From contig CAYQMF010000059.1 of assembly GCA_964418595.1 (NCBI GenBank), forward strand, positions 1-36,774: a stretch of 36,774 nt of DNA, given 5' to 3'. This DNA is from CAYQMF01 sp964418595 (lineage in GTDB: Bacteria; Planctomycetota; UBA1135; UBA2386). A model generated the notes under the pieces. The model had not been told where the DNA came from. It worked only from the letters and a program-made list of their open reading frames with translations, and ran no database searches. Shown here one piece after another: positions 1 to 7,838 of the stretch; the first letter of the stretch is position 1; every line of letters starts with the position of its first letter. Both the position numbers and the translations under genes were made by a program.

Positions 1-591
<591 letters not shown>

Positions 592-645
592 AGAACGACG
601 GCGACGCCGTGTGACATCGGCCGGCGGGGATCGCTTCTGGGGAGA

Positions 646-661
646 GCGGGCAGCGGCCCGC
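646..661. repeat. Short GC-rich inverted repeat after asnS
   Basis: GCGGGC (646-651) and GCCCGC (656-661) can pair around an AGCG loop. The hairpin lies in the 92-bp gap between asnS and the next gene. There is no T tract after it, so it is not a classical intrinsic terminator. Short stems like this are expected by chance at this GC content. Confidence 0.25.
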
Positions 662-683
662 CCATTCCCACGGAACCGATCCC

Positions 684-2852
684 ATGGCACCCACACTCAA
701 ACCGACTCTCGTCCTCGCCGCCCTGGCTGGTGCGGCCTCGCTCCTCGCCTCCCAGGATGATCCGGCGCCGCGGGCACCGATGGCATGGCCCGCTGGCGTC
801 GTCCTGCACGACACCGCGGCCGATGGCGCGCTGTGGTCGGCGGGGGGGAACTGGAAGGCCCGCTTCGATCGCGCCGGCGCCACGTTCCTGGCGGCGAGCG
901 GCAACCGGGGCCCGGCACCGCAGGCGCGCTTCCAGCTCGCCGGCGTCGCGTTCGGCGCGACGAAGCTGGTGCTCACGGAGTCCGCGCCGGTCCGCACCGG
1001 CGACCGCGTGACCTACGCGCGCGGCGCGGTGCGCGAGTTCTTCGACGTGCGTGCCGACGGGATCGAGCAGCAGTTCTTGTTCACCGAGCTGCCCGGCGCG
1101 GGCGACCTCGTGCTCGACGTGGCCGTCGACACCGACCTCGCGATCGAGCGGGAAGGCGAAGGCCACGTGCTGCGCGGCACGGCGGGCGAGATCAGCTACG
1201 GTCGCGCGCTCGCGATCGATGCGACCGGCGCGCGTCTGCCACTGGCGATCGAATGGCGTGCCGGCGCATTCCGCATCATGGTGCCTGCCGAGTTCGTCGC
1301 CGCCGCGACCCCTCCGTTGCTCGTCGACCCGATGATCGGAGCGCCGGTCGCGGTCTGGAGCACGGGCGCGCTCGCTCTCTCCAGCACCGACATCGCGTTC
1401 GACGCGAGCCTCGGCCGCCACTACGCGACCTTCGAGCGGACGTTCAGCTCCGTCGACCACGACGTCTACGTCGCCTTGCTGGGCGGGCAGATGGCGTGGG
1501 TCGGCTTGCTCACGATCGACTCGACGACCGAGTACTGGACCGAGCCTCGCATCGCGACACTCGAAGCGCACGACACGGCCTGCGTCGTAGTGGAGAGGAG
1601 CACGAACGGTGTGGCGCCGTACTCGATCGCTCTCCGCCGGATCGTGAACGGGACCGTGCAGACACCGACCTTTCTCACGCCCGTGTCCGGAGTCCAATAC
1701 CGTCACCCGGGGATCGGCGGCGACGCGAGCCCCGTCGGCACGTCGAAGTTCCTGGTCGCCTTCGAGCGCTGGGACAACACCGCGAACAACAACGAGATCT
1801 GGTTCGGTCGCATGGATGCCAGCGGCAGCCCGTTCACCACGACCTTCATCGGCTCGGCGATCGGCTTCAAGCGCCGGATGAGCATCAGCAAGACCTGCGC
1901 GCCCGTCGGTGCCGCCAACGCCCGGTGGGGCGTGCTCTACAGGGTCGAGCCGTACCAGCAGTCGACGGGCGCTCTGGCTGTGTCCATGGTCGACCGGAAC
2001 GGGGTCAACCACACGGCGACCCAGATCACCACCTCCACGCCGAACGCTGGCAGCCAGTGGGCGATCTCGTCGGGCGCCTCGCACGCCGCCGGCCTGGTGT
2101 TCCTGGCCACCGAGATCCGCGTGAACGCGCTTGGTCGCGGCGACCTCTTCGGCCACGTGTTCACCGGTCACGGCAACGTCACCCAGCTCGCCACCGACCT
2201 GCCGCTCATCGCCGACAGCGCGGACCATCAGGACCCGGTCGTCGACTCGGACGGCACGCGCTTCGCCGTGGCCTGCGTGGCGCGGCTCACGTCGAGCGAT
2301 GCCGATCTGCGCGTGCGCACCTACGCGTTCGCTGGCGGACAGATCGTGCAGCAGGACACTGCGGTGCCGAGCTACAGCCTCGACTTCGATGCCGCGCCGG
2401 CGCTGTGCTGGTCCGGGGCGCCGAACGCGTACGGCCTCGCGTGGGTGAGGCACACCTCGGGCGCCGACTTCAAGCTGATGGCCCAGGCCTACCTCGGCGT
2501 CGGCACCGGCACGGTGTCGCAGCGCGCCACCGGATGCGGTCCGATCGGCATCGCCTGGTCCGGCTCGCCGGCTCTCGGCGACACGTTCACGCTCACGCTC
2601 ACCAGCGGTGCGCCGCTGCAGGGCTTCTTCTTCGGTGCGCCGGTGATCGCCCAGATTCCCGGTTGCAGTGGCTGCACGCAGGGTGCAGGTGGGCTCGTGC
2701 TCTACGGCAGTGCGCTGCCCTTGCTGATCCCGCGCAACGTGAACCTCGTCGGCCTCACGCTCGCTGCGCAGGGCTTCGCCGTCGATCTGGCCGGCCTGCC
2801 GTGCCTGGGCCAGATCGCGCTCAGCAACACGGTCGACTTCCGCGTGCGCTGA
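684..2852 (+). CDS. Secreted protein of unknown function with shared C-terminal domain
   Basis: A 722-residue protein that I do not recognise as an enzyme. The N-terminus has a positively charged start and a hydrophobic stretch (about residues 8-22, LVLAALAGAASLLAS), which indicates Sec export. Residues about 100-215 resemble the N-terminal beta-rich module often found in front of repeat domains in bacterial secreted proteins: G.EQ.F.F..LP..GDLVLD, then PPLLVDPMIG. The middle (about 220-600) is beta-rich with irregular repeats of the FLVAFERWD and ACVVVERS type, compatible with a propeller. The last 115 residues or so carry paired-Cys motifs (TGCGPIG, PGCSGC) and end in a segment containing QIALSNTVDF. 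This tail resembles those of the proteins at 7839 and 29044. ATG at 684 is the first in-frame start and gives a proper signal peptide. Confidence 0.7.
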   Translation: MAPTLKPTLVLAALAGAASLLASQDDPAPRAPMAWPAGVVLHDTAADGALWSAGGNWKARFDRAGATFLAASGNRGPAPQARFQLAGVAFGATKLVLTESAPVRTGDRVTYARGAVREFFDVRADGIEQQFLFTELPGAGDLVLDVAVDTDLAIEREGEGHVLRGTAGEISYGRALAIDATGARLPLAIEWRAGAFRIMVPAEFVAAATPPLLVDPMIGAPVAVWSTGALALSSTDIAFDASLGRHYATFERTFSSVDHDVYVALLGGQMAWVGLLTIDSTTEYWTEPRIATLEAHDTACVVVERSTNGVAPYSIALRRIVNGTVQTPTFLTPVSGVQYRHPGIGGDASPVGTSKFLVAFERWDNTANNNEIWFGRMDASGSPFTTTFIGSAIGFKRRMSISKTCAPVGAANARWGVLYRVEPYQQSTGALAVSMVDRNGVNHTATQITTSTPNAGSQWAISSGASHAAGLVFLATEIRVNALGRGDLFGHVFTGHGNVTQLATDLPLIADSADHQDPVVDSDGTRFAVACVARLTSSDADLRVRTYAFAGGQIVQQDTAVPSYSLDFDAAPALCWSGAPNAYGLAWVRHTSGADFKLMAQAYLGVGTGTVSQRATGCGPIGIAWSGSPALGDTFTLTLTSGAPLQGFFFGAPVIAQIPGCSGCTQGAGGLVLYGSALPLLIPRNVNLVGLTLAAQGFAVDLAGLPCLGQIALSNTVDFRVR

Positions 2853-2925
2853 GCTGCGGGTCCCGCGAGTCGGGAGTGCAGCAGGCTCTTGTGCGCGCCG
2901 GCGGCAATGGCGACCCTTCCCACGC

Positions 2926-5493
2926 ATGGGGATCCAGACCGACTCCGTTGCACCGCCCCGGTGGGCGCGTGCGTCCAGCCACTTGCGCGATCACGCGTTC
3001 ACGTGGATCACGATCACGGTCGCGCTGTTGCTGGTGTGGCTGGTACCGCAGTTCCACAACCTGCTCTTCCACGCGCCCGCGAAGGTCCTCCCGGAGGAGC
3101 GACGCTACCTGTGGTTGTGGGGGATCGGGAGCTGGCTGCTGGTTCTCGGGTACGTCTGGTGCTCACGGTGGGCGGTCGCGCCGGACCACGAGGTGGGCTT
3201 CGGCCGCCGCGTGTGGGTGCCCGCGCTCGTTGCAGGACTCTCGGTCGGAGTCCTTCGCTGTCTGCCGGGATGGGCTGCGGCGATCCAGGACGCGACTGAC
3301 GCGCTTCCTGCCCCGCCGGACCAGATCCTGTTGCTCGTGGCCGCGCTGCTCGCGCCTTCGCCTTTCGCACGCGCGCGCGAAGCTGGATTGGGCCGCTGGA
3401 TGCAGCGCAGCGCGCCCACGATCGCGATCGGCATCGTCGCGCTGGCGGCCGCTCTCCACTTCGCGGTGGGGGCCTTCGGCTCGGCGGTGGGGCTCGCGGC
3501 GATCGCGGGCCTGTGGCTCCTCGTCTGGCGTCAGCGCTGGCCCATCGGGGCCGGCGCGCTCGGCGTCGTGCGACTCGTGCTTCTGTGGTTCACCCTGTTC
3601 CTCGCCGTGGGAGAAACGCTCTGGATCCTGCCCGGGTACCTGCCGGAGTCGTTCTCGCACGAGGCGTACGCCGTGTGGGCGATCTACCACGGCGTGTTCA
3701 CCCTGGTCGCCTGCGCGCGCAAGTCCGACGAACTGGCCCGCGCGACGCCGCGCTTCCTCACGCGGTTGGCGATCCTCGTCGGGCTGCTCGGCGCGGCGAT
3801 GGTGTTCCTGCAGCCGATCACGGTCGGACGCGTGGTGCCGGCGCGGACCAGGGAGACGATCACGGCGACCTGGTTCGACGCGCTGGAGACGCGGCTCGCG
3901 ACGCTGCCGGCCGAAGGCCCGGTCGTGTTCGTCGCGGTGAGCGGGGGCGGGTCGCGCGCGGCGATGTTCGCAGCCATGGTGTACGAGGTGATGCGCCAGC
4001 CGGATGCCGCGGTCGAAGGCGAGGCGCTGCGCCATGCGCTCACCGACGTGCGCAAGGGGATCCTCGCCATCAGCTCGGTGTCGGGTGGCAGCCTTGCCAG
4101 CGCGTGGTATCTGGCGGACCAGACCAGGGCGTCGCGGCCGCCGCCACGCCGTTGGGTGCAGAGCATCACCGGCGAGGTCGAGGAGTGGACCAGGCGCTAC
4201 GCCAACGCCGTCGATCCCGCGGTCGCGTCGGCGATGCCGGCGGGGATGCGCGATCGGCTCGCCGAGCGCGTGGCGGCGTCGATGCCCACGTGGCTCGCCA
4301 CCAGTCTGTTCGTCGACGAGATGGCGCGGAGCTTCATGGCGCCGTTGCTGCGCGGGATGTTCACGCCCATGCGCGAGCGCGGCGAAGCGACCAGCGCCTA
4401 CTGGGAGGAGACGTTCGGTTGGCGAGGGATGAGCAACGGCACCCGCCTGGCAGATACCGACGGCAACCCGCTGCCCCTGTTGCTGCTGAACACCACCGAC
4501 GTCGATGCGGGGCGCCGCCTCACGCTGGGCTTCCCGTCGCTGCCGCCTGGCCTGCTGACGGGCACCACAGCGGACGCATTGAGCGACGTCGATCCGACGT
4601 GCGAGCTGACCCTCGCCGAAGGCGTGCGTCTGTCGGCCAACTTCCCGTGGGGGTTCTGCAGCCCCTATCTCGCGGTTGCCGAGGGTCGGCGGGCAGTGTG
4701 TTGCACCGACGGCGGCGTCGTCGACAACACGGGGGTCGACAGCGTGGTCGCCTTGCTCGAAGGCCTGCGTCGCCACGCGATGCCGGCCGGCGCGGACACG
4801 CCACTCACGGCGCGCGCGCGCGCTGCTCTCACGACGATCCGGCAGCGCGGCGTGCTGCTGGTCGTCGTCGACTGTGGTGCTCGCGTGGAGCCACGGTCCG
4901 GCCTGGGCCGCGCGCTCCCGGAGTTGACCGAGCCGCTCCGGGCGCTCGGCAACGCCGACACCGCGAGCGGTACGGACCGCGCCGATCTGGCGGTCGATCT
5001 GATCGCGCACATCCTCGAGAGCGATGACGGGTCACCTTCCGGCGGCGTCGATGCAATGCAGGTGGTGTGCCACGACGTCGGAGGGCCGCGCGTGATCACG
5101 GCTTGGGCCCTGAGCGCGCGCGACAAGGCCGGGATCGTGCTCAACCTGCACCGCGCCCTGGCGCGCGGCGAGACCGAGTCGCCGACCAGCGATCTCGCGA
5201 ACCGCTTGTCACTGTTCGCGGCGCGGCGCGCGGTCGGCACGACGCCGGCGCGCAGAACCATCGACGAGATCCGGCTGGCGCTGCGCCGCCAGAGCGCGCT
5301 GGGCGAAGAGGCGACGCGCCGGGCGTACGCGCCGGAGGTCGTGCACGGGTCACCCGATCAGCTTGCACCGCCGGAGGATACTTCCACGCAGAGCCTGGTC
5401 GACAAGCGGGACAGCTGGCTGCGCCGTGCGGAGCGACTGCAGGAGGAGGAGGAGATCAAGAAGGCCGTGCCGCCCCGGCGGCGTGGACGGTGA
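2926..5493 (+). CDS. Multi-pass membrane protein with C-terminal patatin-like phospholipase domain
   Basis: An 855-residue inner-membrane protein. Residues 25 to about 280 contain roughly eight hydrophobic segments, for example WITITVALLLVWLVP, IGSWLLVLGYVW and LAILVGLLGAAMVFL. The rest is cytoplasmic or periplasmic and patatin/cPLA2-like. It has an oxyanion-hole loop SGGGSRAAM at 339-347, a nucleophile elbow SVSGGS with Ser386, and the second dyad residue Asp595 in CCTDGGVVDNTG. Patatin-family enzymes hydrolyse acyl ester bonds of phospholipids or other lipids with a Ser-Asp dyad. The nucleophile context is S-x-S-G-G rather than G-x-S-x-G, as in cPLA2-like members. The C-terminus (about 800-855) is charged and ends in a basic tail. 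The substrate is unknown. The gene ends 18 bp from the convergent stress-protein gene. Confidence 0.82.
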   Translation: MGIQTDSVAPPRWARASSHLRDHAFTWITITVALLLVWLVPQFHNLLFHAPAKVLPEERRYLWLWGIGSWLLVLGYVWCSRWAVAPDHEVGFGRRVWVPALVAGLSVGVLRCLPGWAAAIQDATDALPAPPDQILLLVAALLAPSPFARAREAGLGRWMQRSAPTIAIGIVALAAALHFAVGAFGSAVGLAAIAGLWLLVWRQRWPIGAGALGVVRLVLLWFTLFLAVGETLWILPGYLPESFSHEAYAVWAIYHGVFTLVACARKSDELARATPRFLTRLAILVGLLGAAMVFLQPITVGRVVPARTRETITATWFDALETRLATLPAEGPVVFVAVSGGGSRAAMFAAMVYEVMRQPDAAVEGEALRHALTDVRKGILAISSVSGGSLASAWYLADQTRASRPPPRRWVQSITGEVEEWTRRYANAVDPAVASAMPAGMRDRLAERVAASMPTWLATSLFVDEMARSFMAPLLRGMFTPMRERGEATSAYWEETFGWRGMSNGTRLADTDGNPLPLLLLNTTDVDAGRRLTLGFPSLPPGLLTGTTADALSDVDPTCELTLAEGVRLSANFPWGFCSPYLAVAEGRRAVCCTDGGVVDNTGVDSVVALLEGLRRHAMPAGADTPLTARARAALTTIRQRGVLLVVVDCGARVEPRSGLGRALPELTEPLRALGNADTASGTDRADLAVDLIAHILESDDGSPSGGVDAMQVVCHDVGGPRVITAWALSARDKAGIVLNLHRALARGETESPTSDLANRLSLFAARRAVGTTPARRTIDEIRLALRRQSALGEEATRRAYAPEVVHGSPDQLAPPEDTSTQSLVDKRDSWLRRAERLQEEEEIKKAVPPRRRGR

Positions 5494-5511
5494 GCGTCGT
5501 CGCGCAGGGCG

Positions 5512-6336
5512 TCAGACCAGCAACACGGGCAACGCCGTGCCGAGTACGAGCGCGCGCGCCGCGCCGGGCGCCTTGCGATCGAGCCCGCCGACGATGAGGC
5601 CGCGATGGCGCGAGGCGACATCGATGCCAACGTCGGCGGTGCTGCCGACGCGGACCTTCAGGCGTGCGGTGATGCCGAGTTCGCCAGCGCGACGCTGCAA
5701 CGCGGCGACGACCGCGGCCGCGCGCGCGCCGGCGAGCGAGTGCAGTTCCTCCGGGTCGAGGTCGCCCACGGGCAGGGCGCGGCCGAGTAGCTCTTCGCGG
5801 TGCACGGGCTGCTGCGGGTCGACCACCGAGAGCAGCGTGACGCTGGCGCCGCGCCCTGCGACGCCGAGCGCGTGGCAGGTGGCCTCCACCTTGCGGTGCC
5901 GATCGAGTTGCAACACCACGAGTGGGTGGGCGAGGACGGCGGCGGCGTCGGCGACGGGTCCGCGGACGGCGAGGATCGGATGCGGCGAGCGCGCGAGGAG
6001 CACGTCGAGGGTTGCAGCGAGCGACACGTCGCGAAGGTTCGCGTAGTCGGCGCCGAACGGGCAGGGCAACACGAGCAGATCACCCGCGCGGGCGGCGGCG
6101 AGGATTGCTTCCGCGGCGGTGGCCAGCGGCGGGCGCAGGCTCTCGACCGGTGCACCGGTCGTCCGCTGCAGTGCGGCCGCGAGGGCGGCGGCGGTCGCGT
6201 CCTGGTCGGAGCCGTCCTGGAGGCGCAGGATGCGCTGCGGGACGTGGGGCGCGACCTCGACGGGTGCGCTGATCCGGGCCGCTGCGAAGGCGGTCATCTC
6301 GCGCTGCAGGTCGCGGTTGAGTTCGGAGTCGGTCAT
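5512..6336 (-). CDS. Tandem universal stress protein (UspA-like)
   Basis: A 274-residue soluble protein built from two UspA-like halves (about 50-145 and 150-274). Each half has the alternating beta/alpha pattern and the family's closing strands: DLLVLPCPFG with PHPILAVRGP in the first half, GLIVGGLD with TALPVLLV in the second. The usual ATP-binding G-x2-G-x9-G(S/T) signature is degenerate, so nucleotide binding is uncertain. The ATG at 6334-6336 overlaps the TGA of the permease gene (ATGA, 6333-6336), so the two are almost certainly co-translated. USP domains are common as partners of ion and anion permeases, and a regulatory role on the coupled transporter is a reasonable inference. Confidence 0.8.
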   Translation of the reverse strand: MTDSELNRDLQREMTAFAAARISAPVEVAPHVPQRILRLQDGSDQDATAAALAAALQRTTGAPVESLRPPLATAAEAILAAARAGDLLVLPCPFGADYANLRDVSLAATLDVLLARSPHPILAVRGPVADAAAVLAHPLVVLQLDRHRKVEATCHALGVAGRGASVTLLSVVDPQQPVHREELLGRALPVGDLDPEELHSLAGARAAAVVAALQRRAGELGITARLKVRVGSTADVGIDVASRHRGLIVGGLDRKAPGAARALVLGTALPVLLV

Positions 6337-7703
6337 GGCTTGGGCAGCGCGGGAAGGAGGTCCAGGGCGGTGAGCCCGAGCAGCCAGACGAGCACGAGCG
6401 TCGTCTGCAGCAGGAGCACGAGGCCGCCGACGCGCAGGAACTCGCCCCACGTGATCTTGCCGCCGCCGGTGTCGTGCAGGGCGTGCAGGGCGATGACGCT
6501 CGAGACGCTGCCGATCGGCGTGCCGTTGCCGCCGAGGTTGGCGCTGAGCACGAGGCCCCACCACAACGGTTCGCCGGGAAGCGTCACGGCGAGGCTCTTC
6601 ACGATGGGGATGAGCGTGGCGGCGACGGGGATGTTGTCCATCAGGCCGCTGAGCACGACCGTGAACAGCACGAGCAACACGAGGGTCGCGTACACGTTGC
6701 CGCCGGACACCGCGCCGATGCCGTGCGCGAGTGCCTCCAGCAGCCCGGTGTGTTCGACCACGCCGATCATGGCGAACAGCCCCACGAAGAAGACGATCAC
6801 CGTCCAGTTGACCTTCTTCACCGCTTGTTCCGGGTCGAAGCCCGAGAACAACAGGGCCGCGGTGCCTCCGGCGATGGCGACGAAGTCGAGGCCGACGCCG
6901 AACAGGCGGGCGGTGGCGAAGCCCACGACCGTGAGCACGAGGATCACGGCGCAGTTGCGGAACACGATCCGGTCCTTGACCATCGCCCATTCGTCGAAGC
7001 TCGCGAGCCGTGCACGGCGCTCGTCGCTCGACACCGCGGGATCGGCGAGTTCGTTGCCGTAGCAGCGCAGGACCACGGCCCACACGATCCATGCCGTGGC
7101 CAGCGCCATCGGCAGCGAGACCACCAGGAAGTGCGCGTAGGGGATGCCGGCGGCGCTGCCGATCATGAGGGTGCAGATGCCCGACGCGAAGGTCGACAGC
7201 GCGCCGGAGTTGGCGGCGAGGGCGATCGCCACCAGGTACGGCTTGGAGCGCAGGTCCAGCGTGCGGGCGAGCACCAGCGCCAGCGATACCACGATCAACG
7301 TGCCCGGCGCGATGGTGAGGAACGACACGAACAGCACGGTGAGCGCGACGAGCGCGCCGAGCAGCCGGCGCGGATCGCCCTGCGCACGCTTGGCGATCTT
7401 CACCGCCACGAACTGGAACAGCCCCGACTGGCCGGCGATGTCGACGAGGATCGACGTGCCCACGATCACGCCGAGCACGCCGAGGTCCTTGCTCAGGATC
7501 GCGTAGACCTCGCGGTAGCTCGGGATGACGTCGAGCGCGAGCGCCAGCCCGACGCACACGACGGAGCCCAGCAGCGCAGCGGTGATCTTGTGCAGGCGTT
7601 CCGTGGCGATCGCCAGGAAGACCGCGGCCATCGCGATACCCAGGACCGCCATCGCGAACGGGCCTGGTGGGTGGGCGGACCAGGCGGCGAGCATGCGCCG
7701 CAT
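6333..7703 (-). CDS. ArsB/NhaD (ion transporter superfamily) permease
   Basis: A 456-residue polytopic inner-membrane protein with about 11-12 hydrophobic segments. It has the ion transporter superfamily hallmarks of ArsB, NhaD, P-protein and SLC13-like carriers: a first-half loop FLTIAPGTLIVVS and ANSGALSTFASG, and a second-half re-entrant region GLMDNIPVAATLIPIV followed by ANLGGNGTPIGSVSSVIALHAL. The substrate (Na+/H+ exchange, arsenite or a dicarboxylate/anion) cannot be decided from sequence. I chose the start at 7703 (MRRMLAAW) because the upstream extension of this frame is not protein-like; ATG at 7694 is an alternative. It is the first gene of a two-gene operon with the universal-stress protein. 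Confidence 0.82.
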   Translation of the reverse strand: MRRMLAAWSAHPPGPFAMAVLGIAMAAVFLAIATERLHKITAALLGSVVCVGLALALDVIPSYREVYAILSKDLGVLGVIVGTSILVDIAGQSGLFQFVAVKIAKRAQGDPRRLLGALVALTVLFVSFLTIAPGTLIVVSLALVLARTLDLRSKPYLVAIALAANSGALSTFASGICTLMIGSAAGIPYAHFLVVSLPMALATAWIVWAVVLRCYGNELADPAVSSDERRARLASFDEWAMVKDRIVFRNCAVILVLTVVGFATARLFGVGLDFVAIAGGTAALLFSGFDPEQAVKKVNWTVIVFFVGLFAMIGVVEHTGLLEALAHGIGAVSGGNVYATLVLLVLFTVVLSGLMDNIPVAATLIPIVKSLAVTLPGEPLWWGLVLSANLGGNGTPIGSVSSVIALHALHDTGGGKITWGEFLRVGGLVLLLQTTLVLVWLLGLTALDLLPALPKP

Positions 7704-7774
7704 CGAAGCGCGAGGTGCGGGCGATGCAAGCGCCGGTCCCCATGCAATGGCCGGTTCGAACGAGGCGGCACGGT

Positions 7775-7791
7775 GCCCCGGCAGTCGGGGC
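7775..7791. repeat. Inverted repeat in divergent promoter region
   Basis: GCCCCG (7775-7780) and CGGGGC (7786-7791) flank a 5-nt loop. They lie 6 bp upstream of the TAGCCT hexamer proposed as the promoter of the beta-propeller gene, between divergently transcribed genes. It could be an operator overlapping the promoter or a chance GC-rich stem. Confidence 0.25.
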
Positions 7792-7797
7792 CTGTGG

Positions 7798-7803
7798 TAG
7801 CCT
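7798..7803 (+). promoter_or_regulatory. Candidate -10 element TAGCCT
   Basis: TAGCCT ends 35 nt before the ATG of the BNR-repeat lipoprotein. It matches the TAGnnT hexamer seen upstream of six other genes in this window. No convincing -35 box is visible. Confidence 0.4.
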
Positions 7804-7838
7804 CCTCGCTCCTGCCCGCCGACCCTCCCGGAATCCGC

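Noticed and set aside
2856..2870. GCGGG-T-CCCGC stem after the first secreted protein gene as a terminator
   Set aside because: The loop is one base and there is no T tract; such a stem cannot form as an intrinsic terminator.
6474..7838. In-frame 5' extension of the BNR lipoprotein over 1.3 kb
   Set aside because: It lies antisense to the permease, its residues are unlike a real protein, and ATG 7839 provides a proper lipoprotein signal.
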